In this document: positions 17,817 to 25,449 of the stretch, one piece after another | How the letters are laid out: every line of letters starts with the position of its first letter | Numbering within the stretch: position 1 is the first letter of the stretch | Assembly (NCBI GenBank): GCA_937873655.1 | Contig: CALMYQ010000093.1 | Coordinates: forward strand, 147,473 to 211,472 | DNA from: an uncultured Lewinella sp. | GTDB lineage: Bacteria > Bacteroidota > Bacteroidia > Chitinophagales > Saprospiraceae | DNA length: 64,000 bases | Direction: 5' to 3' | Position numbers and translations under genes: made by a program | The notes under the pieces: model-generated | The model's database searches: none | What the model saw: the letters and a program-made list of their open reading frames with translations, nothing else | Told to the model about the DNA's origin: nothing

Positions 17817-18138
17817 GACCGTCCTTCGTCAACCGGCATAATGCCTGAGTCTCCATAATGTTTGATCTCCTCCACATTTTCTAAGATATCCATATGATTA
17901 ACAGATACAAATATCAGGGTACCAGCTTGGATAAAATGACCTGTATTCCTGTAATAGATACCCGAATTACGGAAAATGAACTTCGGAAGGGATACCTTTT
18001 TTAAACTATTGCAAACGCTTTTATGAGCGTCAATTTAACACGCGTAGTCACGTAAATAAAGATATATTGGTTCGTTTTGAAAAAATCCTGAAGGACTATT
18101 TTTCCTCAGGACAACCGCTTGAAACAGGTTTGCCTTAT
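17817..18138. other. Gap with decayed esterase sequence and no intact gene
   Basis: The first 60 bp retain out-of-frame esterase-like codons on the minus strand. The remainder is AT-rich, has no convincing open frame and no strong hairpin. It probably is what is left after a deletion at the 5' end of the esterase gene. Confidence 0.5.
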
Positions 18139-18537
18139 TCAGCCTGGGTTATACTGTTCATCCGAAACATGCTCCATCCAGGTCACGACCTCGCCGTCCA
18201 ATTCTTCCTGAATGGCGATATGGCTCATGGCTTTTTTGGGAGAAGCGCCATGCCAGTGTTTCTCATTCGGCTCAAACCAAACCACATCCCCCGGACGGAT
18301 CTCTTCGATAGGCCCGCCTTCCCGTTGCACCCAGCCCAATCCTGCGGTTACGATGAGTGTTTGTCCGGCAGGGTGCGTATGCCATGCGGTTCTGGCGCCC
18401 GGTTCAAAGGTCACCAAAGCCCCGGCGGCCTTCGTAACCTCTTTCTTCGGAAACAGAGGGTCAATTCGTACAGCGCCGGTGAACCAGGCTTCCGGGCCTT
18501 TTACGGATGGTACTATGCCATTTTTGATGATTTCCAT
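18139..18537 (-). CDS. Cupin domain protein
   Basis: The 132-residue protein is a single cupin barrel. Metal ligands are visible in [20 protein letters not shown] (two His and a Gln at the usual Glu site), followed by [20 protein letters not shown] with the last His. This matches the small cupins annotated as (R)-mandelonitrile lyase-like or carboxymuconolactone-associated; actual activity is unknown. It has no signal peptide. The truncated lipoprotein at 18958-19329 is a paralogue with the same WHTHPAGQ core. Confidence 0.85.
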   Translation of the reverse strand: MEIIKNGIVPSVKGPEAWFTGAVRIDPLFPKKEVTKAAGALVTFEPGARTAWHTHPAGQTLIVTAGLGWVQREGGPIEEIRPGDVVWFEPNEKHWHGASPKKAMSHIAIQEELDGEVVTWMEHVSDEQYNPG

Positions 18538-18671
18538 AATGATTTATTTAGTCAGTGAATTTCGAATAATTTTTGCCGGAACAACTTTTGATCTCATCCT
18601 TGCAAATATGTCCTTGCGTGCCATAGTTTCGTCTTCCGGTTTTTACATTAAATAAACCTTATTCACTTGTT

Positions 18672-18983
18672 TTATCGATCGGAGGCGGCGCTTTGATAAG
18701 ATGCTGCCATATCAACCGGGCCGCCAATATATTTTTGATAATTTGGATAAGAACAAAGCAAATACCCCTTGACATTGGTATCGGTGCCTATGTTACCCCT
18801 TTCATCCACTACAAGTGTTTTGGCTGGCGTCTTCTTGTTTTCCACCCAGTCGATCAGCAGGTTGATCTTCTGCTGATGATCGGCAGCAGGAATAGCTTTA
18901 ACCGTAATAGGTTCTCCTTTCCCATTTTCAGAATAACTCCTTCCGAATAAGATATGGTTACCGTTCGGGATCACGTACAGGCG
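18672..18983 (-). pseudogene. C-terminal remnant of a tannase/feruloyl-esterase family gene
   Basis: Reading from about 18983, the frame gives RLYVIPNGNHILFG and then LIDWVENKKTPAKTLVV, ending with LLCSYPNYQKYIGGPVDMAAS, all of which match the last 100 residues of tannase/feruloyl esterase proteins (normally about 500 residues). The catalytic Ser and most of the fold are absent. The frame joins the cupin fragment at 18958-19329 directly at about 18984, so the two were fused by a deletion. Confidence 0.75.
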
Positions 18984-19329
18984 GACATTTTACCACATCA
19001 CCTTTCCGGATTACTTCTTTTGGCTGCCCCTCGATCTGATGATAGCCCACGCCGTCGGTAATGATCAAAATCTGGCCGGCCGGATGGGTATGCCAGTTGC
19101 TTCGGGCTCCGGGCTCGAAGTAGACATTTCCGACCAGGGTGGTATATATTGAATCTGAGGGAAGCAGACCATAGTTATAGGCCGCCCCGGTGAAGAGTTC
19201 CGCCGACCCTTGTTGACCTTGCGGGAAGATCGCCTGTACTTCGGCTGTTTGAGATTGATCTGATACCTGTTCCGAACAAGAGAAAAAAAGCACACTCGGT
19301 AAAAGCAGCAAGACGGTTATTGACCTCAT
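18958..19329 (-). pseudogene. Cupin lipoprotein gene truncated by a deletion
   Basis: The ATG at 19329 opens RSITVLLLLPSVLFFSCSE, a lipoprotein signal (Cys about 18). A cupin core follows with [20 protein letters not shown], and the frame reaches RKGDVVKCPP. At this point an intact cupin would continue with the HWHGA metal ligand, but here the sequence switches into the tail of a tannase gene and the frame ends five codons later. The product (123 residues) lacks the last cupin His and its final strands. The paralogue at 18139-18537 is complete. Confidence 0.75.
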
Positions 19330-19436
19330 ATTTTTTCGATTTGGATTGCGAATGCCTAAGGTCAAAATTCGATGAAAGAAAGATCAATTAATTACAGGAT
19401 ACAAACCAATATTTACGAAAATCAAACAAGCGTTGC

Positions 19437-20339
19437 TCAACCGGCATTCCGAAACTTTAATGGGCTCAATTCCATATGTTTCTTAAAGAAATTATTAAAA
19501 TGAGTTACTTCCTTGAATCCCAACGCAAAGGCGATCTCGGAAATACTCCAGGTAGTATGCTTCAGCAATACTTTTGATTCCCGCAAAATTCGTTCAGCAA
19601 TGACTTCGGAAGTCGTCTTACGGATAGTGGTCTTTACGGCGCGATTGAGGCTGTTGACGTGCACGTTTAGTTGCTCCGCAAATTCCGACGGAGCCCTCAG
19701 ATCGACGGAGAGGTGGCTGTCATCTATGGGGAACTGCCGCTCCAGCAATTCTATGAAAAGCCTGGAGATACGATAAGCAGCATCGATCGAGTGATTATAA
19801 AGCGAGGTAGAAGGCTCCAGCTTCAATCCGTAGTGGATGAGATCCATTACCCGGTTCCGGACGACATCAAATTTATACTTGTATCCGGAATTGAACTCAC
19901 GTTCCATGATCCCGAATATTTCCCGGATCTCATCGGCTTGCTCGTCAGTCAGTTCAAAGATATGATTACCCCCGGGCTGAAAGATTTCATAATCTCCAAA
20001 CTGACTGAATTGATGGAAGAATTGTCCGTTGAAAATGCAATAAACGCCATCATACATTTTGTCGAGCTGTTCCCATTTGTAGGGGATCAGCGGGTTTGAA
20101 AAAGCCAGGGCCTGCTTTTTTATTTCATACACTTTATCTGCAAAATAGACGTAGCTGTTTCCCCTCAACAACATGACTTTATAGAAATCCCTCCTGCGGT
20201 AAGGAACGGATGTGACCTTACCTTCACGGAAGGGCGCTATGTGAAATAGGTTGAAGTGGCCAATCCCTTTTTCCAGGTTTTCCGGCAACAGCTCAAACTT
20301 GCGCTTATAAAATTCTTCCAGCGATTCGACAGAATCCAT
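19437..20339 (-). CDS. AraC family transcriptional regulator
   Basis: The ATG at 20339 (MDSVESLEEFYKRKFE) is preferred; an in-frame ATG at 20387 would add 16 residues, and the frame is open to 20516. The 300-residue protein has an N-terminal cupin-like sensing half (SYVYFADKVYEIKK) and a C-terminal AraC double HTH with SISEIAFALGFKEVTHFNNF and FKKHMELSPLKFRNA. It is closely related along its length to the regulator at 13897-14754. The pair brackets the ester/carbohydrate locus. Its own upstream region has a partial copy of the 12-bp motif (20450-20458). Confidence 0.88.
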   Translation of the reverse strand: MDSVESLEEFYKRKFELLPENLEKGIGHFNLFHIAPFREGKVTSVPYRRRDFYKVMLLRGNSYVYFADKVYEIKKQALAFSNPLIPYKWEQLDKMYDGVYCIFNGQFFHQFSQFGDYEIFQPGGNHIFELTDEQADEIREIFGIMEREFNSGYKYKFDVVRNRVMDLIHYGLKLEPSTSLYNHSIDAAYRISRLFIELLERQFPIDDSHLSVDLRAPSEFAEQLNVHVNSLNRAVKTTIRKTTSEVIAERILRESKVLLKHTTWSISEIAFALGFKEVTHFNNFFKKHMELSPLKFRNAG

Positions 20340-20705
20340 AGACCGGGTTATAACGTCATTAAAAAATCGGACCCATACCGTTTGCATCCCAAATCCGTTT
20401 AAAGTTACTTCGGATAAAGAAGTAAATTGCAGTAGGGATCTCCTAACAAAATTCAAACTAATACTTACAAAATACAAACAGACCGGGTTAAAATTACGGA
20501 GATGTACCGAATGCAAGGCTGCTGTTCAAAATTGAAGGAGTTAAAAATACCCTTTTTGTAAACCCGGGGCAGGGGTTTGACCTGTGGATCCGTCCGAAGG
20601 AAGGCTCTGGATGCCTGACAAAAACACAAAGAATGTGAAGATGATCCGGCGCAGATCATGGGGTCACCGCTGATATTACCAACCGGGAAGAAATGATCCG
20701 GGCAT
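20340..20705. other. Intergenic gap upstream of the AraC gene
   Basis: It holds a partial copy of the shared motif (AATTCAAAC at 20450-20458) about 110 bp from the AraC start. A 100-codon minus-strand frame (20465-20767) is Cys-rich with no recognisable features and overlaps the next gene, so I treat it as non-coding. I see no other structure. Confidence 0.4.
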
Positions 20706-21203
20706 TTATTCAATGATCCCCAACATACGCCTGAATGCTTCCAGGTCATGGATGATAAATTCATCACAGGGAATAAATCTGCGGGTATAGGAGAAAAAAC
20801 CTTTCGATTCCACGTGGGGTATCAATATGGAAATGGAAAACTGCGGTTCATTTCGAATGAAATCCATGAGGTCTTCTTCCACCAGGATGTCGAATTTCGT
20901 GATCCCTTTTTCCAGTGTAGTGGAATAGCTGGTTTCAATTTCCCTCTGGTCTGAATCGACGGTAATGGAAATGGATGTTCCGTTAAATTTGACCTGGCAC
21001 TCTGTCTTTTGACCCATGTGCAACGCTCCGAGAACGGACAGTTTCAGAAAGAGGTAACCGTTTACTTCCTGTGTGCTGGCGAAAAGAATATTCTGATCAC
21101 CGGTTGCGATCTTGTTGCCCTTGAAATTCATGATCTCGCGGGCCACCAATTGATCATAAGCACGGTCTAATTGCTGTCGGGTTTGGGAGTTGTAGGTAAA
21201 CAT
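20706..21203 (-). CDS. Protein of unknown function
   Basis: The ATG at 21203 begins MFTYNSQTRQQLDRAYDQL; the frame is open to 21221 through a TTG. The 165-residue product has no signal peptide or membrane segment. It alternates beta-rich stretches (NGYLFLKLSVLGAL, GTSISITVDSDQREIE) and short helices, and ends with EFIIHDLEAFRRMLG. I do not recognise the family. It lies between the AraC gene and the IS element, both on the same strand. Confidence 0.6.
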   Translation of the reverse strand: MFTYNSQTRQQLDRAYDQLVAREIMNFKGNKIATGDQNILFASTQEVNGYLFLKLSVLGALHMGQKTECQVKFNGTSISITVDSDQREIETSYSTTLEKGITKFDILVEEDLMDFIRNEPQFSISILIPHVESKGFFSYTRRFIPCDEFIIHDLEAFRRMLGIIE

Positions 21204-21340
21204 TTTACTTTGAGGTTTCAATAGGAAAACGGATTAGGAAGGGAATGAGTTCCCAAATCCATTGTAACTCAGCGGGAAAAATAGTAGATCAACAAGAAAT
21301 CCATTAAATCAAAACAGAAATGAGAAACTGTCCTCTTCCC

Positions 21341-22180
21341 CTAAGCCGCAACCGGTTTAAAGTAGAGTCTATGATTAATTTGCTCCAGTTCATCCGGGGT
21401 CAAAAAGTCGATAGAACTATGAGGCCGGATGGTGTTGTAAATGACGCTCCATTCCTGAATTTCTTCATTAAGCTCTTCAATACTTTTGAACCATTCCAGA
21501 TTCAAGCACTCTGTCCGCAGCGTCCCGTTCAGTCGTTCAATCAATCCATTCTGACTGGGCTTTCCCGGTTGAATAAACTTCAATTCGACTTGATGCTCAT
21601 TAGCCCATTTTTCCAAACGAGCCGAGATAAACTCCGGACCGTTATCGCATCGGATATAGGCCGGTACGCCTCTGCAGGCAACCACTTTATCAAGTACCTC
21701 TATCAGCGTCTTTGCCGAAATATTGGAATAGGCCTCGGTCCACAAAGCCTTGCGAGAATACTCATCCATGATATTGATGATGCGTACTTTCTCTTGTCCG
21801 GGACCGACTACCCAATCGCTCACAAAATCCATGGCCCATCCTTCATTGATCCTGCCGGGAGATAGCAGGTCCTGGTACTCCCTTCTGATCTTTGCACGCT
21901 TAGGTGGAAGCCGCAGATGCAAGCTTTCTGACTTCCAAACCCGATACACCCGCTTGTGGTTCCAGGGATGTCCCTGTCTGCGCAGAAAATGAAAGATCAT
22001 CCAGAAGCCCCAAGCGGTAAAGCGCTTGGTGATTTGATGCAACAGCTCGGCTATTCCCTGGTCCAATTCTTCAGGCCGGTGCCCTTGCTTACGATGATAA
22101 TAAGTCTGACGTCGAAAGCCCAAGACCGCGCAACTGCGGCGCACACCCATCTGTTGATCCGATTTGATCTGATTAATCAT
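21341..22180 (-). CDS. IS3-family transposase orfB (DDE integrase)
   Basis: The 279-residue frame has an N-terminal HTH_21-like region (TAWGFWMIFHFLRRQGH) and the rve integrase core with the DDE triad: Asp in EGWAMDFVSDW, Asp in IRCDNGPEFISA, Glu in GLIERLNGTLR with the usual spacing. Its ATG overlaps the orfA stop as ATGA, but the in-frame sequence upstream is open to the slippery A6G, so the active transposase is probably an orfAB fusion made by -1 frameshifting. The frame ends 12 bp from the left terminal repeat. Confidence 0.92.
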   Translation of the reverse strand: MINQIKSDQQMGVRRSCAVLGFRRQTYYHRKQGHRPEELDQGIAELLHQITKRFTAWGFWMIFHFLRRQGHPWNHKRVYRVWKSESLHLRLPPKRAKIRREYQDLLSPGRINEGWAMDFVSDWVVGPGQEKVRIINIMDEYSRKALWTEAYSNISAKTLIEVLDKVVACRGVPAYIRCDNGPEFISARLEKWANEHQVELKFIQPGKPSQNGLIERLNGTLRTECLNLEWFKSIEELNEEIQEWSVIYNTIRPHSSIDFLTPDELEQINHRLYFKPVAA

Positions 22181-22473
22181 TTCTTCTTGGCGTCTTGGGC
22201 TTGGTACTTTTTTATCATCTCATAGCCCTGTTTAAGTATGCTGTGATCGATGCTCAACTCGGCGTACATTTTCTTGAGCCGGGCATTTTCCTCTTCTAGC
22301 TGCTTGAGCCGCCGCTTATCTTCATCTTGCTCAATGGCCACCTCCTTTTTCCATTTGTAGAAGGTCGCAGGGCTGATTTGGTGTTCCCGGCAGATCTCTT
22401 CGACACTCTGTCCGGCATCTTGTTTGGCCAGGATGGCTATCCTTTGTGATTCGGTGAATTTGCTTTGTCGCAT
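22177..22473 (-). CDS. IS3-family transposase orfA (HTH protein)
   Basis: The start ATG at 22473 begins MRQSKFTESQRIAILAKQDA, the typical orfA N-terminus; the open frame extends upstream to 22590 without similarity. The 98-residue protein has a helix-turn-helix (ICREHQISPATFYKWKKE) followed by a leucine-zipper-like coiled coil (LKQLEEENARLKKMYAEL). It binds the terminal repeats and is fused to orfB by frameshifting near its end. Confidence 0.92.
   Translation of the reverse strand: MRQSKFTESQRIAILAKQDAGQSVEEICREHQISPATFYKWKKEVAIEQDEDKRRLKQLEEENARLKKMYAELSIDHSILKQGYEMIKKYQAQDAKKK
22207..22213 (-). promoter_or_regulatory. Slippery A6G sequence for -1 programmed frameshifting
   Basis: On the minus strand AAAAAAG occurs near the end of orfA. 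Shifting -1 here reads ...VPSPRRQEEMINQ, entering the orfB frame without a stop, as in other IS3 elements. Confidence 0.7.
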
Positions 22474-22599
22474 CACATCTTTTTTGAAAGTTAGAAATTT
22501 TTTGCCTAACTCTCTACTTTTTGATGGTTGCGCTTTTCGGGAAGAGGACAATTCAGGAAGGTAAGATATTGATTTTCTTGGAATTATCAACTCTCTATT

Positions 22600-22956
22600 T
22601 TAATAAGCGGTCACACTTTGCTGATCGACAACAATCATATTATTTCCTTTTTCAAACAGCCCGACAATGACCTTAAAGTTATTTTTAAGTAAATCGATCA
22701 AATCCTGGTTGGAAATATTCCCGGTTTTGATAAGCAGGACATTAGGAGGGCTACCTTTCAGAAGAAAATAATCCCGGAAGTCGGAATCTTTAGTGATAAT
22801 GATCCGGTCCTCCTGGATGGCGATTTTTCGGATGGAAGCATCATCAAGCAGATGACCATTCTCGAAATGGGTAGTATGGATGGTATCAGCTCCTGATTGA
22901 TTCAGGAAATTCGCCAACCTCGGGGGCAATTGCGTATCGACAATGAATTTGAGCAT
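22600..22956 (-). CDS. DUF5615 PIN-like toxin of a type II toxin-antitoxin pair
   Basis: The 118-residue protein opens MLKFIVDTQLPPRLANFL with a PIN-like Asp, followed by DRIIITKDSDFRDYFLL, where further acidic residues (Asp in TKDSDF) complete the nuclease site. The family is a compact PIN-fold ribonuclease partnered with DUF433 antitoxins. It is 6 bp downstream of the DUF433 gene on the same strand. The IS element lies just beyond its 3' end (50 bp) without touching it. Confidence 0.85.
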   Translation of the reverse strand: MLKFIVDTQLPPRLANFLNQSGADTIHTTHFENGHLLDDASIRKIAIQEDRIIITKDSDFRDYFLLKGSPPNVLLIKTGNISNQDLIDLLKNNFKVIVGLFEKGNNMIVVDQQSVTAY

Positions 22957-22962
22957 AAAGGA

Positions 22963-23208
22963 TCAACTCGCCAAAGCCAACGGTTGAATTGACTGCGGGT
23001 TGGCAATAAGCGCAGCATACATTAAAGACGCATCAATGTCTTTTCGCTCGATATAAGGATAATCCTCCAGTATTTCCTCAGCAGACATGCCCGAAGCCAA
23101 AAGTTCAAGCATTTGAGCCACGGTAAACCGCATGTTCCTGATGGACGGGCGCCCGTTACAAACCGACGGGTTAATGGTAATGCGTACCAGAAGATTTTGT
23201 TCTTCCAT
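22963..23208 (-). CDS. DUF433 antitoxin
   Basis: The 81-residue protein has the DUF433 pattern: RITINPSVCNGRPSIRNMRF, then a short helix-turn-helix (TVAQMLELLASGMSAEEILE) and DYPYIERKDIDASLMYA. These are antitoxin-like DNA-binding proteins found with DUF5615 toxins. The gene precedes the toxin gene, with 6 bp between them, in the standard antitoxin-first order. It is intact. Confidence 0.85.
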   Translation of the reverse strand: MEEQNLLVRITINPSVCNGRPSIRNMRFTVAQMLELLASGMSAEEILEDYPYIERKDIDASLMYAALIANPQSIQPLALAS

Positions 23209-23455
23209 ATTGATGGTCTTTGTCTGAAATCAGCTATTCAAGATTGAGGGATCGGCGTATAAAGTTAAGAACATTTTGGATAGGACCAAAGTTCCGTTTT
23301 TGTTTATGGATTAAGTGTATTGAACTCCCCGGAAACAAAAGTTCAAAAACAAAACCGGTATCACAGCGGGCACAAAAAATGGCGGGCCGGGATTTTTAGA
23401 AAAACCCTGTAAGTGATTGAAAAACAAGAAGTTATTGTGATTTCATAAAATCAAA

Positions 23456-23488
23456 AAGCCGCTGTAAATCATTGATTTACAGCGGCTT
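23456..23488 (-). terminator. Rho-independent terminator of the tRNA-Gln gene
   Basis: Perfect 16-bp arms (23456-23471 and 23473-23488) around a single T are followed, on the minus strand, by a T-rich run from the 23451-23457 AAAAA. It lies 12 bp beyond the 3' end of the tRNA. Confidence 0.85.
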
Positions 23489-23500
23489 GCGGTTTCTTCG

Positions 23501-23571
23501 TAGACCCACTAGGATTCGAACCTAGACGAACAGAACCAAAATCTGGTGTGCTACCGTTACACTATGGGTCT
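23501..23571 (-). tRNA. tRNA-Gln (anticodon TTG)
   Basis: On the minus strand the acceptor AGACCCA pairs with TGGGTCT followed by discriminator A. The D arm (GTGT/GCAC), the anticodon loop TTTTGGT (anticodon TTG, reading CAA) and the T arm CTAGG-TTCGAAT-CCTAG are all present. One anticodon-stem end pair (C27/U43) is mismatched. The CCA is not encoded. The length is 71 nt. Confidence 0.9.
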
Positions 23572-23656
23572 ATCCGCTCCGGAAAACACCTGTTTTCCAA
23601 AAGCCCGGCAAAGATACAACCTGTTTTGGTTTTATAAAAGTTCCGGCGAGAAAAAA

Positions 23657-24232
23657 TTATTGGCCCGCCCGACGCTTGCGATAGGCCACCGCACCGCGGT
23701 AAACCAACAGGCCGAACAAACCGATACCCGCCGCCAGGTACAGGTAGTTGAGCCGACCGGCTTTGCCGAATACAGCCGTGAAGACGATCGCCGCCAGAAA
23801 AAGGGTCGGTACCTCGTTCAACAGCCGGTACTGCCAGGCGGAGTACGGACTTTGCCCCTCGGCCAGCTTCTTCCGCAGCCGGTTGCAGAAATGGTGGTAG
23901 CCGGTCAGCAATACGACCAGCAACAACTTCAGGTGCATCCAACCCGGCGTGCCCGCCTTCAGGTAGTTCGGCACCGCATCGGCAAACAACCCCAACCCGA
24001 TCATGGTCAGCCCCGCAATCCAGGTGATGCCCATGGCCGGAGTGAGGATGATCCGGTACACCCGATCCTCCATCGCCGCAAACTGGTTGGATAAAATACC
24101 CTTCTCCGGCTCAGGCCGCTCCCAGGCTTCCGTGTGGTAGACGAATAACCGCACCAGCAAAAATAACCCCGCAAACCAGGAGACGAACCCGATCACGTGC
24201 AGAGCCTTGGCCGTCCATAATAAATCGATCAT
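23657..24232 (-). CDS. hemJ: HemJ-type protoporphyrinogen IX oxidase (CopD family)
   Basis: The 191-residue membrane protein has four to five hydrophobic segments and the family's opening ALHVIGFVSWFAGLFLLVRL (conserved His and the Trp-Phe-Ala-Gly stretch), HTEAWERPE and the central LKLLLVVLLTGYHHF. HemJ oxidises protoporphyrinogen IX to protoporphyrin IX in bacteria lacking HemG and HemY. The start ATG at 24232 places the first helix at residue 7. It lies 41 bp downstream of the xerD stop, on the same strand. Confidence 0.85.
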   Translation of the reverse strand: MIDLLWTAKALHVIGFVSWFAGLFLLVRLFVYHTEAWERPEPEKGILSNQFAAMEDRVYRIILTPAMGITWIAGLTMIGLGLFADAVPNYLKAGTPGWMHLKLLLVVLLTGYHHFCNRLRKKLAEGQSPYSAWQYRLLNEVPTLFLAAIVFTAVFGKAGRLNYLYLAAGIGLFGLLVYRGAVAYRKRRAGQ

Positions 24233-24268
24233 AGAAAGTTAAAATGTAAACGTTAAATTGCAAAAATA

Positions 24269-24316
24269 CCCCCTCACTCGCGCTCCCCCTCACTCGCTCT
24301 CCCCCTCACTCGCTCT
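24269..24316. repeat. Three tandem 16-bp repeats overlapping the end of xerD
   Basis: Units at 24269-24284, 24285-24300 and 24301-24316 have the consensus CCCCCTCACTCGCTCT; the first has one GC change and the other two are identical. The recombinase frame runs through them and ends at 24274 inside the first unit. Confidence 0.9.
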
Positions 24317-25221
24317 CCCCTATTCCTCGGATGATACAACATCACCGTCTCCCGCAAAAAATCGGTATCCAGGTGGGTATAGATCTCCGTGGTCAGGATC
24401 GACTCGTGCCCCAGCATGTCCTGCACGGCCTTCAAATCGGCGCCGCCTTCGATCAGGTGCGTGGCAAAGGAATGCCGGAACGTATGCGGACTCACATTCT
24501 TGTCGATGCCCGCCAGTTGGGCGCATTCCTTGACTACGTTGAACACCATCACCCGGCTCAGCTTTTTACCCCGCCGGTTGAGAAACAGGATATTGGCATG
24601 CCCGGGATGGATATTCGTCATCGGCCGGCGCACCCCTTCGATGTATAGCCGGATATGTTTGAGTGCCGCCTCGCCGATGGGCACGATCCGCTCTTTATTG
24701 CCCTTACCCACGACCTTCACAAACCCCACGTCGGCAAAGATATTGGACAGGCGCAGTTCGATCAGCTCGCTTACCCGCAAACCGCAGGCGTACAGCGTCT
24801 CCAGCATGGCCCGGTTGCGTACGCCGTGGGGATAGCTCAGGTCGATGGCTTCCAGCATCGACTGGACCTCATCGTAGTTGAGGACCTCCGGGATATTACG
24901 CGCCAGCCGGGGCCCTTCAAGCAACTCTGTCGGGTCTTCCCGGACCTCGTTTTCCAGCAACAGGAATTTGTAAAAGGTCTTCAGTGCCGAGATCAGCCGG
25001 GCCTGCGAGCGGGCGCCCAATCCCAATGCATTCAAATGGAGAATAAAGGCCGTCAGATGTTCCTGCGTGACCCCGGCCGGACTCAGGTCCAGCTCCTGCA
25101 AATTCAAAAACTCCGCAAGCTTGCCGACATCGCGCAGGTACGCCTCGATCGTGTTCGCGGAAAGGGACCTTTCCAGCAAAAGATAGCTTTTGAACCCGTT
25201 GATCGAAGGTTGCCAGTTCAT
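24274..25221 (-). CDS. xerD: Tyrosine recombinase XerD-like, with repeat-encoded C-terminal tail
   Basis: The 315-residue protein is a site-specific tyrosine recombinase: N-terminal SAM-like domain (1-90) and catalytic domain with Arg in GLRVSELIELR, Lys in VVGKGNKERIVPI, His-x-x-Arg in SPHTFRHSFATH, His in DMLGHESI and the nucleophile Tyr in TTEIYTHLD. Xer proteins resolve chromosome dimers at dif. Family members usually end soon after ...YHPR; this one continues NRGERVRGRASEGERE, encoded by the 16-bp tandem repeats. The start ATG at 25221 begins MNWQPSINGFKSYLLLERSL. Confidence 0.9.
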   Translation of the reverse strand: MNWQPSINGFKSYLLLERSLSANTIEAYLRDVGKLAEFLNLQELDLSPAGVTQEHLTAFILHLNALGLGARSQARLISALKTFYKFLLLENEVREDPTELLEGPRLARNIPEVLNYDEVQSMLEAIDLSYPHGVRNRAMLETLYACGLRVSELIELRLSNIFADVGFVKVVGKGNKERIVPIGEAALKHIRLYIEGVRRPMTNIHPGHANILFLNRRGKKLSRVMVFNVVKECAQLAGIDKNVSPHTFRHSFATHLIEGGADLKAVQDMLGHESILTTEIYTHLDTDFLRETVMLYHPRNRGERVRGRASEGERE

Positions 25222-25394
25222 GCACTTGCTTTTAGGCAGTGAAAGTATTCAGAATTTTCCGGACCGCAGGTATAAACAAGGTCATGCCGGCAGTCTTGCG
25301 GTTGAAAACTATGCCCTGTCGGCAGACTTAAACTGTATCTCGGAAAAAAATCTTTTTTTTGTAAACCAAATTATTAAGAATTTGTTTCGGTAGA

Positions 25395-25415
25395 AAAAAT
25401 AGTATTACTATTTTT
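25395..25415. promoter_or_regulatory. Perfect 21-bp palindrome upstream of the ABC/HlyD/TolC operon
   Basis: AAAAATAGTA at 25395-25404 and its complement at 25406-25415 flank a central T. Another half-site-like AATAGTAGTA follows at 25416. It sits 34-55 bp before the ATG at 25450, where a repressor of the TetR/MarR/GntR type would block transcription. No regulator gene is adjacent. Confidence 0.55.
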
Positions 25416-25449
25416 AATAGTAGTAAAACAAACTAATTGATACCCGCCA

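Larger units (their letters stand above)
21329..22550 (-). mobile_element. Complete IS3-family insertion sequence
   Basis: The element is 1222 bp with terminal inverted repeats that begin TGTCCTCTTCCC at 21329 and end with the complement GGGAAGAGGACA at 22550; pairing continues through the CGCAACC sequence about 20 bp inside each end. It carries orfA and orfB in overlapping frames and a slippery A6G. The flanking bases (GAGAAAC left, ATTCAGG right) show no 3-4 bp target duplication. Both ends and both genes look intact. Confidence 0.88.

Noticed and set aside
20465..20767. 100-codon minus-strand frame upstream of the AraC gene
   Set aside because: Cys-rich, overlaps the neighbouring gene, no recognised features.
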